A stretch of 64,000 nt of DNA from Streptococcus mitis (GCA_001560895.1 CP014326.1:880001-944000), one strand, 5' to 3'. Positions 17,109 to 26,568 are shown, counted from the stretch's first letter. Made by a program: numbers and translations. The notes: generated by a model not told the origin, from the sequence alone.

Positions 17109-20100
17109 AAAACAACAATTCCAGTTGGATGCGGTTAGTGCCATTGCAGATTTATTTCAAGGGCAAGCCAAACATACTGGAGTTCAGTATATGGCGGATC
17201 CAGGTCGTCTCAAGTCAGATGAGGTAGATTTGGTTTTAGATGCTTATCGAAATGCACCGATTCAATTGAGTCAAACAAGTATACGAGAAAATGTTCATAC
17301 TATGCAAACTCGTTATGGTTTGCGTCCTTCTGATAGTCTTTCTATTGATATGATTGCTGGAAGAGAAGCATATAATTTTTCAATAGAGATGGAGACGGGA
17401 ACAGGGAAGACCTACACGTATATCCGTACAATTATGGAGTTGAATAAACGATATGGCTGGCTTAAGTTTGTTATTGTCGTTCCAAGTGTAGCCATTCGTG
17501 AAGGGGTTCTCAAGTCTCTTCAGATTATGTCAAGCCACTTTCAGATGGAGTATGGCAAACAACCACGCTATTTTGTCTACGATTCTTCACGTTTAGGTGA
17601 TTTGGATAGTTTTGCCAATTCGTCAGACCTTCAAATCATGGTCATCAACTCTCAAGCCTTTAATGCGAAAGGGAAAGATGCGCGACGGATTCATTCTGAA
17701 CAGGAAAGTTTCCGTTGGCGCCGTCCAATTGATGTCTTGGCAGCTATGAATCCGATTATGATTATTGATGAACCTCAGTCTGTTGAAGGGAAACAAACCA
17801 AGGAAAGACTAAAAGATTTCAAGCCATTGTTTACGCTACGTTATTCGGCTACCCATAAAGAAAAACATGATATGGTTTATAGATTGGATGCCATGGATGC
17901 TTATAATCAAAAATTAGTGAAGAAGATTGCGGTTAAGGCTATTGAGCAAACTGGGACGACTGGGACACAAGGCTATCTTTATCTACAAGAAATCATTCCA
18001 CAAAAAACAGGAGCACCCAAAGCAAAAATTGAGTTTGAAGTAAAAACGCAGTCAGGTGTCAAAAGGAAATTGAAGGTGGTGGAAGAACTCTTTGATTTGT
18101 ACGCTGAATCAGGGAATTTATCTGCTTATAAAGGAATGCCCCTTAGTCACTTTGATGCAAGAGAGAACAAACTTCAAGTTGGTGTGACGCAAGAACTTCA
18201 TGTCGGTGAAGTGATAGGGGAAGTGGATGAGTCTAGCATCAGAAGAATTCAAATTCGAGAGACTATAAAAAGTCATATCGAAAAAGAAAGTAAACTGTAC
18301 AATCGAAGAATTAAAGTATTATCCTTATTTTTCATCGATGAAGTGGCCAAGTATAAACAATATGATGAAAATAATGATGCCTATAATGGAGAATACGCTC
18401 AGATTTTTGAAGAAGAATATCGAAATCAAGTAAATCAGTTTATCCAAACACAGGAACCAACTCCTTATCGTAGATATTTGGAGGCTAATCTTGAAGGAAA
18501 TTCAGTTCATGCTGGTTACTTTTCGGTAGATAAAGTGAAGAAGTCAGATAAGACCATTTTTGTGGACTATAAATCTGCCAGTGAAAAGAAGAACAATCTT
18601 TCAAATGACACTGATGCCTATGACTTAATTATGAAGGACAAGGAGCGTTTATTGAGCTTTGAAGAGCCAGTTCGTTTCCTCTTTTCTCACTCAGCTCTAA
18701 AAGAGGGGTGGGATAATCCAAATGTCTTTCAAATCTGTACTCTTAAGCAATCTTCAGCAGAGACTCGTAAACGTCAAGAAATCGGTCGTGGTATGCGTTT
18801 GGCAGTTGACCAAAATGGAATTCGTCAGGATTTTGAACTCTTAGGAAATGATGTTCATGAAATCAATAAACTGACAGTAATTGCAAATGAAAGTTATGAT
18901 CAATTTGCTCGAAATCTACAAGAAGAAATCAAAGAACTCTTAGCAGATCGTCCTGCAAAAGTGGATGTTACTCTCTTTACGAATAAAGTTCTAACCAATC
19001 AAGAAGGACAAACAATACGTATTACCAAGGAACAAGCAGATGCTATTCATTTTGATTTGATCCGACAAGGCTATATAGATCGTGAAGGACAATTAACTAC
19101 AGAATATTTTGCTGCAAAAGAAAATCATCAGTTACAACTGTCTGAAACGCTAGCAGGTTATGAGGATAATCTGGTAGAGATATTGGAGAGCGTTTATCAT
19201 GCTGGACAGTATGAAATTGAAAATGCCAATCATTCAGTCATTCAGTTCTCAAATGAGGTCAATCAAGAAAATATTGCCCGAAAAGAGTTCTTAAATCTCT
19301 GGAAGCAAATCAATCGTAAGACGAGTTACCAAGTAGAGTTTGATGATGCGGAATTGGTAAAACATTCTGTTGACTATATCAATGAGAAATTAGTCGTTAG
19401 CAAACCAAGCTTTCATATAACTCAAGCAAGCGCTACTGAGATGAGTAAGGAAGAAGGACTCCATCTCACAGTAGCTGAGAATGATCGTCAGCAAGAATAT
19501 CTAACGGATTCGCAGATTATGACCAAATATGATTTACTAGGGGAGATTGCTGATCAGACAGGATTAACACGTAGGTTGGTTGCGGAAATATTAAGTAAAA
19601 TCTATGTCTACCAATTTGACAAGTTTAAACAGAATCCAGAAGAGTTTATTCTTAAGATTTCAAAGCTCATTAATGAACAAAAAGCAAGTCAAATTATCAA
19701 GCATATCCAGTATAATGTGCTAAATGAAGAGTATGATATGGACTTGTTTTATGACAATCCTGAAACTGCTAACAGATCAGATGATCACTTACTTGAATCC
19801 AAAAAAGGAATTTACAATTTTGTAAAAGTTGATTCAAATACGGAGAAGACCTTTAAAGAATCTTTGGAACAATACGAGGATGTTCGTGTTTATGTGAAGT
19901 TACCAGGGAAGTTCAGTATTGCTACTCCGCTTGGGAACTATAACCCTGACTGGGCAATTGCCTTCCGTGAAGGAAGTGTCAAGCATATCTATTTTGTTGC
20001 AGAAACGAAAGGCTCTATGTCTAGTCTTCAATTAAAACAAGCTGAGCAAGCAAAAATTGCCTGTGCGCGTGCTCACTTTAAAGCGTTAGCTCAAGCTGGA

Positions 20101-20169
20101 TTGATTAATGACCAGCACATCTATGATGTGGTTTCAAGTTATGAGGAATTATTAAATATTGTAAGATAG
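17092..20169 (+). CDS. res: Type III restriction subunit Res
   Basis: A protein of about 1025 residues from ATG 17092 (after GGGAGGT). Helicase motifs: METGTGKTYT (Walker A), MIIDEPQSVEG (the DEPQ box typical of type III Res), RYSATH, and QEIGRGMRLAV (motif VI). The C-terminal nuclease has PDWA and AETKG, a PD-(D/E)XK arrangement. Type III Res translocates or slides and cuts only in complex with Mod. With mod out of frame, Res should be inactive here and harmless to unmethylated host DNA. All key motifs look intact. Confidence 0.93.
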   Translation: MRLQFKKQQFQLDAVSAIADLFQGQAKHTGVQYMADPGRLKSDEVDLVLDAYRNAPIQLSQTSIRENVHTMQTRYGLRPSDSLSIDMIAGREAYNFSIEMETGTGKTYTYIRTIMELNKRYGWLKFVIVVPSVAIREGVLKSLQIMSSHFQMEYGKQPRYFVYDSSRLGDLDSFANSSDLQIMVINSQAFNAKGKDARRIHSEQESFRWRRPIDVLAAMNPIMIIDEPQSVEGKQTKERLKDFKPLFTLRYSATHKEKHDMVYRLDAMDAYNQKLVKKIAVKAIEQTGTTGTQGYLYLQEIIPQKTGAPKAKIEFEVKTQSGVKRKLKVVEELFDLYAESGNLSAYKGMPLSHFDARENKLQVGVTQELHVGEVIGEVDESSIRRIQIRETIKSHIEKESKLYNRRIKVLSLFFIDEVAKYKQYDENNDAYNGEYAQIFEEEYRNQVNQFIQTQEPTPYRRYLEANLEGNSVHAGYFSVDKVKKSDKTIFVDYKSASEKKNNLSNDTDAYDLIMKDKERLLSFEEPVRFLFSHSALKEGWDNPNVFQICTLKQSSAETRKRQEIGRGMRLAVDQNGIRQDFELLGNDVHEINKLTVIANESYDQFARNLQEEIKELLADRPAKVDVTLFTNKVLTNQEGQTIRITKEQADAIHFDLIRQGYIDREGQLTTEYFAAKENHQLQLSETLAGYEDNLVEILESVYHAGQYEIENANHSVIQFSNEVNQENIARKEFLNLWKQINRKTSYQVEFDDAELVKHSVDYINEKLVVSKPSFHITQASATEMSKEEGLHLTVAENDRQQEYLTDSQIMTKYDLLGEIADQTGLTRRLVAEILSKIYVYQFDKFKQNPEEFILKISKLINEQKASQIIKHIQYNVLNEEYDMDLFYDNPETANRSDDHLLESKKGIYNFVKVDSNTEKTFKESLEQYEDVRVYVKLPGKFSIATPLGNYNPDWAIAFREGSVKHIYFVAETKGSMSSLQLKQAEQAKIACARAHFKALAQAGLINDQHIYDVVSSYEELLNIVR

Positions 20170-20182
20170 GGAGGAAAAAGAA

Positions 20183-20635
20183 ATGGAATTTGTTGTATAT
20201 CGTAAGGGAAGAGAAGTAGCTGTTTTTCAACGTAGGAGCGATGCAGAGAGATATGTGCGCTCTAAAACTGGATTTTTTGGTGAACCAGATGCTTACTATC
20301 AGATTGAACAAAGAGGTTGTTATTTGACAGAAGCAGCTGTAACTTACAAGGGATTGGCAGATGACTGTGATGAATTGATGACTTTGCGAAAATTCAGGGA
20401 TTCTTATCTAGCTTTTCAAGATGGTGGTCAGGAGGAAATTGAATCCTACTATAAGATGGCTCCTCAAATTGTTGCCAAGTTAGAGGAACATCCAAATCGT
20501 GAGGAAATACTAGAGTCTATCTGGGCAGAACTCGTATTGCCTTGTGTTTCCTTGATTAAAGCAGGAGAGGATCAAGCTTGCCATCAATTGTATAAAACAT
20601 ATACACTGGAACTGTCACAAAAAGTGGTCCAATAA
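20183..20635 (+). CDS. CFI-box-type C-terminal domain protein
   Basis: A 150-residue soluble protein. From about residue 60 it fits the CFI-box C-terminal domain pattern: Cys, then LRKFRDSYL, EEIESYYKMAPQI, and a proline-containing final helix. That domain occurs at the ends of diverse bacterial proteins; its function is unknown. The N-terminal 50 residues (RKGREVAVFQRRSDAERYV) are a small alpha/beta unit. The gene starts 13 bp after res behind a GGGAGGAAAAAG ribosome binding site and closes the operon, so it is probably expressed with the restriction system. Confidence 0.6.
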   Translation: MEFVVYRKGREVAVFQRRSDAERYVRSKTGFFGEPDAYYQIEQRGCYLTEAAVTYKGLADDCDELMTLRKFRDSYLAFQDGGQEEIESYYKMAPQIVAKLEEHPNREEILESIWAELVLPCVSLIKAGEDQACHQLYKTYTLELSQKVVQ

Positions 20636-20686
20636 AACGAGTAGAGTATAGGAAAAGAGTTCGGGTCTCGCTAACTTGTATAGTGA

Positions 20687-20839
20687 AGAGGTCCCCTATT
20701 CTATTTAGATCCCCAATACCAAAATAAACGTATCAAGCTAATTACAAACTCAACTTATATTGAAGATTTTATATGGGATAATGACGAATCAAAGGAAACA
20801 AATTTTCAAAATTGGCTTGCTGAGATGGTAGGAGTTTAA
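20687..20839 (+). pseudogene. Possible gene remnant at the right border of the defence island
   Basis: An open frame of 50 codons without a start, entered from a stop at 20684, containing YLDPQYQNKRIKLI and TNFQNWLAEMVGV. It resembles the C-terminal end of a lost gene. I do not recognise the family. The hairpin-like AAGGGG/CCCCTT around 20838-20860 has no T tract. Confidence 0.3.
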
Positions 20840-20903
20840 GGGGGTATTTTTACCCCTTGGGATTTACAGGATCACAAAAGAGAAAGAGAGATAAAAAGAT
20901 AAC

Positions 20904-21440
20904 ATGAAAAGAGATAATGGCGATTTGAATTTGTTTAAATTTGTAGGATTTGGTGCTATAATATTTTGCCTATTTATGATTATAGGCTCAAGGTTTGTCA
21001 CTGTTGGTCTAGAAGAACCTAAACCAGTACAAAAAGAACCATCAGAATACTTAAAGCAAGAGATACAGTTGGAAGATGCTAAAATACTTGGAAAGTTTTG
21101 GAATGATAAAGGGCATTTTATTGTGGTGTATAGAGATACTACAAAAGCCCCTGAAATCGTTGAGGTTGATGCTTCTGAGTGGGAGCTTATGGAAGTAGGT
21201 GTAAACTTTGTGACTGTTGGTGTAGGTAGCAAGGAAGAGACTAAAACAGTACAAAGGGAAAGCCTTGGATTTCAAGAAAGCAAGTTAAGGGCAAAATTAG
21301 AAGATGCTACTATTTTAGGCAAGTTTTGGAATAGTAAAGGTCACTTTATTGTAGTGTACAATGGTACTACAAAAGCCCCGGAAATCATTGAGGTTTATTT
21401 TTCTGAGTGGCAATATAGGAGAGTAGGGGAACGATATTAA
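20904..21440 (+). CDS. Membrane-anchored protein with two copies of a 50-residue domain
   Basis: A 178-residue protein with one N-terminal membrane segment (FVGFGAIIFCLFMIIG) and two copies of a short domain in the exported part. Each copy reads LEDA-x-ILGKFWN, GHFIVVY, TTKAPEI and ends in SEW. The copies lie at about residues 55-95 and 133-172. The start follows AAAGAGAGA. Function is unknown; the repeated domain looks all-beta and could be a binding module outside the membrane. It sits at the right border of the defence island, so it may be accessory. Confidence 0.6.
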   Translation: MKRDNGDLNLFKFVGFGAIIFCLFMIIGSRFVTVGLEEPKPVQKEPSEYLKQEIQLEDAKILGKFWNDKGHFIVVYRDTTKAPEIVEVDASEWELMEVGVNFVTVGVGSKEETKTVQRESLGFQESKLRAKLEDATILGKFWNSKGHFIVVYNGTTKAPEIIEVYFSEWQYRRVGERY

Positions 21441-21476
21441 ACAGCGTTAGAGGGGATTTACTTACTTCTAAGTATC

Positions 21477-21517
21477 AAAAAAATGAGCACTTCCGTAATT
21501 GGAAATGCTCGTTTTTT
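21477..21517. terminator. Bidirectional terminator between accessory gene and uraA
   Basis: GAGCA-C-TTCC pairs with GGAA-A-TGCTC around GTAATT, with A tract before and T tract after. A near copy follows htpX at 25311. Confidence 0.85.
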
Positions 21518-21532
21518 GATATGTTTAGACTA

Positions 21533-22816
21533 TTAGTCTTTATTTTCGTATGGCAAGATTAAGTTCAAGATGATTCCTGTCATGGCTGATAGGGCAGTAC
21601 CTGAAAGTGTAACTGGACCAAGTTTAAGGATAGCTCCTCCAAGTCCAAGGACCAACATAGCACTTGCGATGATTAGGTTACGCATTTGACCAAAATCAAC
21701 ACGTTCTTTGATCAAAACTTTCAAACCGTTGCTGGCGATAACTCCATAGAGAAGGATTGACATACCACCAAGTACAGCATTTGGAATAGTTGAAATCAAG
21801 GCAGTGAATTTACCAAGGAAGCTCAGGGCAATCGCGATGAAGGCAGCGTTACGGATAACTGAGACAGAAGCGATACGAGTCATACCGATAACCCCTGTAT
21901 TTTCTCCGTAAGTTGTATTGGCTGGTCCACCAAGGAAGGCAGAAACAGAAGTTGCGATACCGTCACCAAGAAGAGTACGGTGAAGACCTGGTTCTTTCAA
22001 GAATTGACGACCACAGATTTGACCCAAAACAGTATGGTCTCCAATATGTTCAGAAATGGTTACGATCGCGATTGGCAAGATAGCGATGGTTTCAGGACCG
22101 AAGTAAAGATTGTATTCTTTAAAGGCACCACCTGTGCTAAATGGCAAGTAGAAACCAGGAATTTCAAACCAGTTAGCTTTTAGAACTGGTGTGAAGTCAA
22201 CCAAGCCAAGAGTTAGTGCGAAGAGGTAACCACCGATAATGGCAAAGAGGAATGGAATGATTCGTAGGAAGCCTTTTCCTTTTGTATTGATAAAGGCAGC
22301 AATCAAGAAAGTAACAACTGCTACAAGAGCATTTTTCCAATTCCCATCAGCTACAAGCCCCGCATTGGTAACAGCTGAACCTGCAAGTCCAAGACCGATA
22401 ACGATGATCATAGGTCCGATGATGATTGGTGGCAAGAGTTTATCAATCCATTTTGTACCCGCAAATCGAACACTTGTAGCCACAAGGACATAGATAAAAC
22501 CTGTAAGGATAACCCCTGTTTGTGCGGCTGATACATCCCCTCCTAGTTCCTTCATAGCTAGCGACATAGCTGTGATGAAGGCAAAAGAAGAACCTAGATA
22601 AACTGGAACTCTAAAACCAGTTGAAATCATGTAGATGAGTGTTCCAACACCTGAAGCAAAAAGGGCAACAGATACAGGCATTCCCAAAATCAATGGTACC
22701 AAGATGGTTGCACCGAACATGGCGAAAACGTGTTGGAAACTAAGGAGAATTCCTTTGCCAGCTGAAGGACGTTGGTCAACGTCTAGTAACAAATCAACAG
22801 TTGATTCTTGTTTCAT
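21533..22816 (-). CDS. uraA: Uracil permease
   Basis: A uracil/xanthine permease of the NCS2 family, about 427 residues, with some 12-14 hydrophobic segments. Family landmarks: QHVFAMFGATILVPLI near the N-terminus, SEHIGDHTVLGQ (the Glu-containing substrate motif), and GGPANTTYGENTGVIGMT. It imports uracil with protons. Start chosen at ATG 22816, which follows GTGAGG; the longer frame to 22852 would read through the terminator of the leader. Expression is probably controlled by the attenuator upstream, in keeping with its role in pyrimidine salvage. Confidence 0.93.
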   Translation of the reverse strand: MKQESTVDLLLDVDQRPSAGKGILLSFQHVFAMFGATILVPLILGMPVSVALFASGVGTLIYMISTGFRVPVYLGSSFAFITAMSLAMKELGGDVSAAQTGVILTGFIYVLVATSVRFAGTKWIDKLLPPIIIGPMIIVIGLGLAGSAVTNAGLVADGNWKNALVAVVTFLIAAFINTKGKGFLRIIPFLFAIIGGYLFALTLGLVDFTPVLKANWFEIPGFYLPFSTGGAFKEYNLYFGPETIAILPIAIVTISEHIGDHTVLGQICGRQFLKEPGLHRTLLGDGIATSVSAFLGGPANTTYGENTGVIGMTRIASVSVIRNAAFIAIALSFLGKFTALISTIPNAVLGGMSILLYGVIASNGLKVLIKERVDFGQMRNLIIASAMLVLGLGGAILKLGPVTLSGTALSAMTGIILNLILPYENKD

Positions 22817-22838
22817 ATAAACCTCACTTTTGGGCATC

Positions 22839-22966
22839 AAAAAAGAGCCCATTATTTTACAGCAATAGGCCCTCAGAGTAAGACTTCTTTAAAATCTAGA
22901 CTTTAAAGAGTTTTAAATATTTCTGCGTCTTCGTCACCTCACGGGATGACATTAAAAACCTTTGCT
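22839..22966 (-). promoter_or_regulatory. Pyrimidine-type attenuator leader of uraA
   Basis: On the minus strand the leader begins near 22966 and carries a hairpin with TCCCGTGAGG in the loop region (22926-22950), similar to a PyrR binding loop. It ends in a terminator where GAGGGCCTATT pairs with AATGGGCTC and six T follow (22839-22874), just before the ATG. PyrR control is inferred from the pattern and the gene. Confidence 0.6.
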
Positions 22967-22972
22967 TGTGAT

Positions 22973-23001
22973 AGTATAGCAAAAATTACAAACTTTGTAA
23001 A
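22973..23001 (-). promoter_or_regulatory. uraA promoter
   Basis: Read on the minus strand: TTTACA (23001-22996), 17 bp, TATACT (22978-22973). Confidence 0.75.
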
Positions 23002-23020
23002 TATTTTTTTACTAAAAAGT

Positions 23021-23734
23021 TTAAAGCGGGCGTTTGTTGGGCATGCCAGCCTTACGTGGATATTTATTTGGCGTTTCTTTTTTCTTTTCCACCACTGTGA
23101 TATAACGCGGATCTCCATTAGGTAAGGCGTAGCTGAGATTGTCTTCGACCTTACTAAAAAGGAGGTTGAGGGCATTCTTAGCTTCTAATAACTCCTCAGG
23201 CGCATTGCTGGCCTTGAGTGCCAATAGTTTTCCGCTAACCTTAAGGTAGGGAATAGTCAATTCAGACAAAACCTGCATGCGGGCAACCGCACGAGCCGTT
23301 ACAAAATCATATTGAGCACGGAAGTTCTTGTCTTGGGCAAAGTCTTCTGCACGTCCATGGTAGAAATGGACATCGTGCAAATCCAGTTCTTGAGCCAAGA
23401 GTTGGAGGAAGTTAATGCGCTTATTGAGTGAATCAATGATAGTCACATCTAACTGAGGATAGAGTATTTTCATTGGTAGACTAGGAAATCCCGCTCCAGC
23501 TCCAATATCAAGAAGTTTGATAGTTTCATTGGGAATCAAACCTTGAAGAATGGGTGCACTCGAATCGTAAAAATGTTTGAGATAGACTTCTTCCTTGTCT
23601 GTAATGGCTGTTAAATTAATCTTTTCATTCCACTCAACCAAGAGCTCAAAATAACGTTCAAATTGTTCTTTTTGCTGGTCCGAAAGTGGAAGATTCTGAT
23701 CGGCAAGCAGGTTGTAAAATGTTTCTGGTTTCAT
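23021..23734 (-). CDS. rsmG: 16S rRNA m7G527 methyltransferase
   Basis: A 237-residue protein, the usual RsmG/GidB length. Motifs: [11 protein letters not shown] near the N-terminus, [15 protein letters not shown] (AdoMet site), [10 protein letters not shown] and [10 protein letters not shown]. It methylates G527 of 16S rRNA; loss confers low-level streptomycin resistance in other bacteria. Start at ATG 23734 after AAGGAAA; the upstream in-frame ATG at 23758 is less well placed. The gene is followed by uraA on the same strand, but uraA has its own promoter and leader. Confidence 0.95.
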   Translation of the reverse strand: MKPETFYNLLADQNLPLSDQQKEQFERYFELLVEWNEKINLTAITDKEEVYLKHFYDSSAPILQGLIPNETIKLLDIGAGAGFPSLPMKILYPQLDVTIIDSLNKRINFLQLLAQELDLHDVHFYHGRAEDFAQDKNFRAQYDFVTARAVARMQVLSELTIPYLKVSGKLLALKASNAPEELLEAKNALNLLFSKVEDNLSYALPNGDPRYITVVEKKKETPNKYPRKAGMPNKRPL

Positions 23735-23827
23735 AGTTATTTCCTTCTTTAGTATCATCTTATTTTACCACAATCATAAAAAATTTGATATACTGGTACT
23801 AATCTAAAAGTAGAAAGGACTTATATT

Positions 23828-24388
23828 ATGACTTGGATTATTCTTGGAGTTTTGGCTCTTGTTGTTATTTTTGTGATTGTTAGCTATAACGGTTTGGTTA
23901 AGAATCGTATGCAAACAAAGGAGGCTTGGAGCCAGATTGATGTTCAGTTGAAACGTCGAAATGATCTCTTGCCAAACTTGATTGAAACTGTAAAAGGTTA
24001 TGCCAAATATGAAGGTTCTACCCTTGAAAAGGTGGCAGAACTTCGCAATCAAGTTGCGGCAGCGACTTCACCAGCAGAAGCTATGAAAGCTAGTGATGCC
24101 CTCACTCGTCAGGTTTCAGGTATTTTTGCAGTTGCAGAAAGCTATCCAGATTTGAAAGCTAGTGCAAACTTTGTTAAATTGCAAGAGGAGTTGACAAACA
24201 CAGAAAATAAAATTTCTTACTCTCGTCAACTCTATAACAGTGTTGTCAGCAACTACAATGTAAAATTAGAAACTTTCCCAAGCAATATTATCGCTGGAAT
24301 GTTTGGCTTTAAAGCAGCAGATTTCCTTCAAACACCAGAAGAGGAAAAGGCAGTTCCTAAAGTTGATTTTAGCGGTTTAGGTGACTAA
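23828..24388 (+). CDS. lemA: LemA-family membrane protein
   Basis: A 186-residue protein with an N-terminal membrane helix ([20 protein letters not shown]) and the LemA core: [20 protein letters not shown] and [20 protein letters not shown]. The rest is helical and lies outside the membrane. Its biochemical role is not settled. It starts after AGAAAGGA and is immediately followed by htpX, the usual neighbour in streptococci; the two form an operon. Confidence 0.93.
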   Translation: MTWIILGVLALVVIFVIVSYNGLVKNRMQTKEAWSQIDVQLKRRNDLLPNLIETVKGYAKYEGSTLEKVAELRNQVAAATSPAEAMKASDALTRQVSGIFAVAESYPDLKASANFVKLQEELTNTENKISYSRQLYNSVVSNYNVKLETFPSNIIAGMFGFKAADFLQTPEEEKAVPKVDFSGLGD

Positions 24389-24389
24389 G

Positions 24390-25289
24390 ATGTTGTTTGA
24401 TCAAATTGCAAGCAATAAACGAAAAACCTGGATTTTGTTGCTGGTATTTTTCCTACTCTTAGCTCTCGTCGGCTATGCGGTTGGTTACCTCTTTATGCGA
24501 TCCGGGCTTGGTGGTTTGGTTATCGCACTGATTATCGGCTTTATCTATGCCTTGTCCATGATTTTTCAATCGACAGAGATTGTCATGTCCATGAATGGAG
24601 CGCGTGAGGTAGATGAACAAACGGCACCAGACCTCTACCATGTAGTGGAAGATATGGCTATGGTCGCTCAGATTCCTATGCCCCGTGTTTTCATCATTGA
24701 TGATCCAGCCTTAAATGCCTTTGCGACAGGTTCTAACCCCCAAAATGCGGCGGTTGCTGCGACGTCAGGTCTCCTAACTATCATGAATCGTGAAGAACTA
24801 GAAGCTGTTATGGGACATGAAGTCAGTCATATTCGTAACTACGATATTCGCATTTCGACTATTGCTGTTGCCCTTGCTAGTGCTATCACCATGCTTTCTA
24901 GTATGGCAGGTCGTATGATGTGGTGGGGTGGAGCAGGTCGCAGACGAAGTGACGATGACCGAGATGGAAATGGCTTAGAGATCATTATGCTAGTGGTTTC
25001 CCTCCTAGCTATTGTGCTGGCACCTCTCGCTGCAACCTTAGTGCAACTAGCTATTTCTCGTCAGAGGGAATTTCTAGCTGATGCTTCCAGTGTCGAGTTG
25101 ACTCGTAATCCTCAAGGGATGATCAATGCTCTACGTAAGTTGGATAATAGTAAACCTATGAGTCGTCCTGTAGATGATGCCAGCAGTGCACTTTATATCA
25201 ATGATCCCAAGAAAGGGGGAGGGTTCCAAAAACTATTTTATACCCACCCACCTATCTCAGAACGGATTGAGCGTTTGAAACATATGTAA
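24390..25289 (+). CDS. htpX: Membrane zinc metalloprotease HtpX
   Basis: A 299-residue membrane protease with two N-terminal membrane segments and the zinc site HEVSH within [13 protein letters not shown]; the third ligand Glu is in [12 protein letters not shown]. Two more membrane segments lie between (a Trp/Gly-rich stretch and [18 protein letters not shown]). HtpX degrades damaged membrane proteins and works with FtsH-type quality control. The ATG at 24390 lies one base after the lemA stop; a GTG nine bases earlier overlaps lemA and is less likely. Confidence 0.95.
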   Translation: MLFDQIASNKRKTWILLLVFFLLLALVGYAVGYLFMRSGLGGLVIALIIGFIYALSMIFQSTEIVMSMNGAREVDEQTAPDLYHVVEDMAMVAQIPMPRVFIIDDPALNAFATGSNPQNAAVAATSGLLTIMNREELEAVMGHEVSHIRNYDIRISTIAVALASAITMLSSMAGRMMWWGGAGRRRSDDDRDGNGLEIIMLVVSLLAIVLAPLAATLVQLAISRQREFLADASSVELTRNPQGMINALRKLDNSKPMSRPVDDASSALYINDPKKGGGFQKLFYTHPPISERIERLKHM

Positions 25290-25310
25290 AATTTGCCTAT
25301 ACAATACTAA

Positions 25311-25348
25311 AAAATGAGCATTCTCGTAGTTGGAGATGCTCATTTTCT
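25311..25348 (+). terminator. Terminator of lemA-htpX
   Basis: GAGCATTCTC pairs imperfectly with GGAGATGCTC, followed by ATTTTCTT. It is a sister of the terminator at 21477. Confidence 0.8.
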
Positions 25349-25390
25349 TATATAATGAACTCAGAAATCAATTGGTTAGGATACAATTTA

Positions 25391-25494
25391 TATTCTTCGA
25401 AAATCTCTTCAAACAGCATCAGCTTCGCCTTGCTGTACTTAAGTCCAGCCTGCGGCTAGCTTCCTAGTTTGCTATTTGATTTTCATTGAGTATT
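25391..25494. repeat. BOX element, boxA and boxC without boxB
   Basis: It opens with TTCGAAAATCTCTTCAAAC, contains GCCTGCGGCTAGCTTCCTAG, and closes with TTTGATTTTCATTGAGTAT. These are the ends of pneumococcal BOX repeats. The central boxB module is missing, so it is a short boxA-boxC form. A second copy lies at 40316. Confidence 0.85.
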
Positions 25495-25596
25495 AGAATT
25501 TCTTTAGGAAACTTCGTTCAGAACACATGATATATCGAAGAAGGATCTAGACTCTATGCCAAATGGAAGATGGCAACTGATATTGTTTTTAGAAAA

Positions 25597-25750
25597 TTAG
25601 AGAATATTTTTGGTGAGCTCAGAGTGTGTGTTAGAGACAACTAGACCAGCATAGTAGAGCTTGAATTCATTTTCACGAGCATGGATTTTACAAATCAGCT
25701 ATTCAAAAACCACACAGTTGTTTTCAGCTTGATTGTGAGCAAAACTGAAA
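25597..25750 (-). pseudogene. Decayed coding remnant downstream of htpX
   Basis: The minus strand keeps a protein-like stretch, SFAHNQAENNCVVFE, then an in-frame stop, then KIHARENEFKLYYAGLVV and SNTHSELTKNIL before the final stop at 25597. No start codon or ribosome binding site exists. I do not recognise the parent gene; a dead transposase or hypothetical gene is possible. The rest of 25500-25795 shows nothing I can name. Confidence 0.3.
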
Positions 25751-25795
25751 TCACTATGCGGTTTTATTGAGAAGCTAGTTTTTGTTCAGCCTTTT

Positions 25796-26524
25796 TTATA
25801 GTCTATTTCGGAAAACTTCGTACATGAGGATGGCTGCAGCAACACTGGCATTGAGGCTTTGAACATGTCCATTCATAGGAATGGTAATCATTTCATCGAC
25901 CTGTTTTTTGATGTTGCTAGAGATGCCTTTTCCTTCATTTCCGATGATGAGGACGATTTTCCCTTTTGTATTCCACTTGTGGCAAGGGGTACCGTTCATA
26001 TCGGTTCCAAAGGTCCAGAATCCTTCATCCTTGAGTTTGTCTAGAGTTTGGCTTAGATTGGTCACTCGAGCAATTGGAACGTGCTCAATAGCACCTGTGG
26101 CCGTTTTAGCAACGACAGGAGTTACTCCGACAGCACGGTGCTTGGGAATGATGATACCTGAAACATTGGTCGCATCGGCTGTTCGTAAGATAGAACCCAG
26201 ATTATGGGGATCGGTTAGACCATCTAGAATCAATAGAAGTGGATTTTCTTCTTGACGTGTTTTTGCAAGGATGTTATCCAGCTCGCTATAGGCAAATTCA
26301 GACACTCGTAGAACAAAACCTTGGTGGACAGCACCTTCAGTCATCTCAGAGAGGGATTTTTTTGAAGTCCAAGAAATGGACACCTTCTTTTCTGTAGCCA
26401 GTTCCTTGACTTTCTCAACATTCTTACCTCGGAGATCTTCTTGGAGGTAGAGTTTGTTGCCAGTGTTTGCGAGGAGAGCTTCGGTAACGGCGTGGACGCC
26501 ATAGACAATATCATTTGTTTTCAT
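25796..26524 (-). CDS. rlmB: 23S rRNA 2'-O-ribose methyltransferase (TrmH/SpoU family, RlmB-like)
   Basis: A 242-residue SpoU-type enzyme. The N-terminal substrate-binding domain has YGVHAVTEAL; the SpoU domain has LILDGLTDPHNLGSILRTAD (motif 1), IIGNEGKGIS (motif 2) and IPMNGHVQSLNASVAAAI (motif 3, knot). Such enzymes methylate the ribose of a 23S rRNA guanosine. The start at 26524 is preferred over the longer frame to 26557, which overlaps the terminator of def. Exact target site is by homology. Confidence 0.9.
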   Translation of the reverse strand: MKTNDIVYGVHAVTEALLANTGNKLYLQEDLRGKNVEKVKELATEKKVSISWTSKKSLSEMTEGAVHQGFVLRVSEFAYSELDNILAKTRQEENPLLLILDGLTDPHNLGSILRTADATNVSGIIIPKHRAVGVTPVVAKTATGAIEHVPIARVTNLSQTLDKLKDEGFWTFGTDMNGTPCHKWNTKGKIVLIIGNEGKGISSNIKKQVDEMITIPMNGHVQSLNASVAAAILMYEVFRNRL

Positions 26525-26540
26525 GCCTCTATTATAACAC

Positions 26541-26568
26541 AAAACCCCGTCTTGCAACGGGATTTTCT
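26541..26568 (-). terminator. Terminator of def
   Basis: On the minus strand AAAATCCCGT pairs with ACGGGGTTTT (one G-U) around TGCAAG. Confidence 0.8.

Noticed and set aside
20838..20862. Terminator at the right border of the defence island
   Set aside because: AAGGGG/CCCCTT pairs but no T tract follows, so it is not a convincing terminator.
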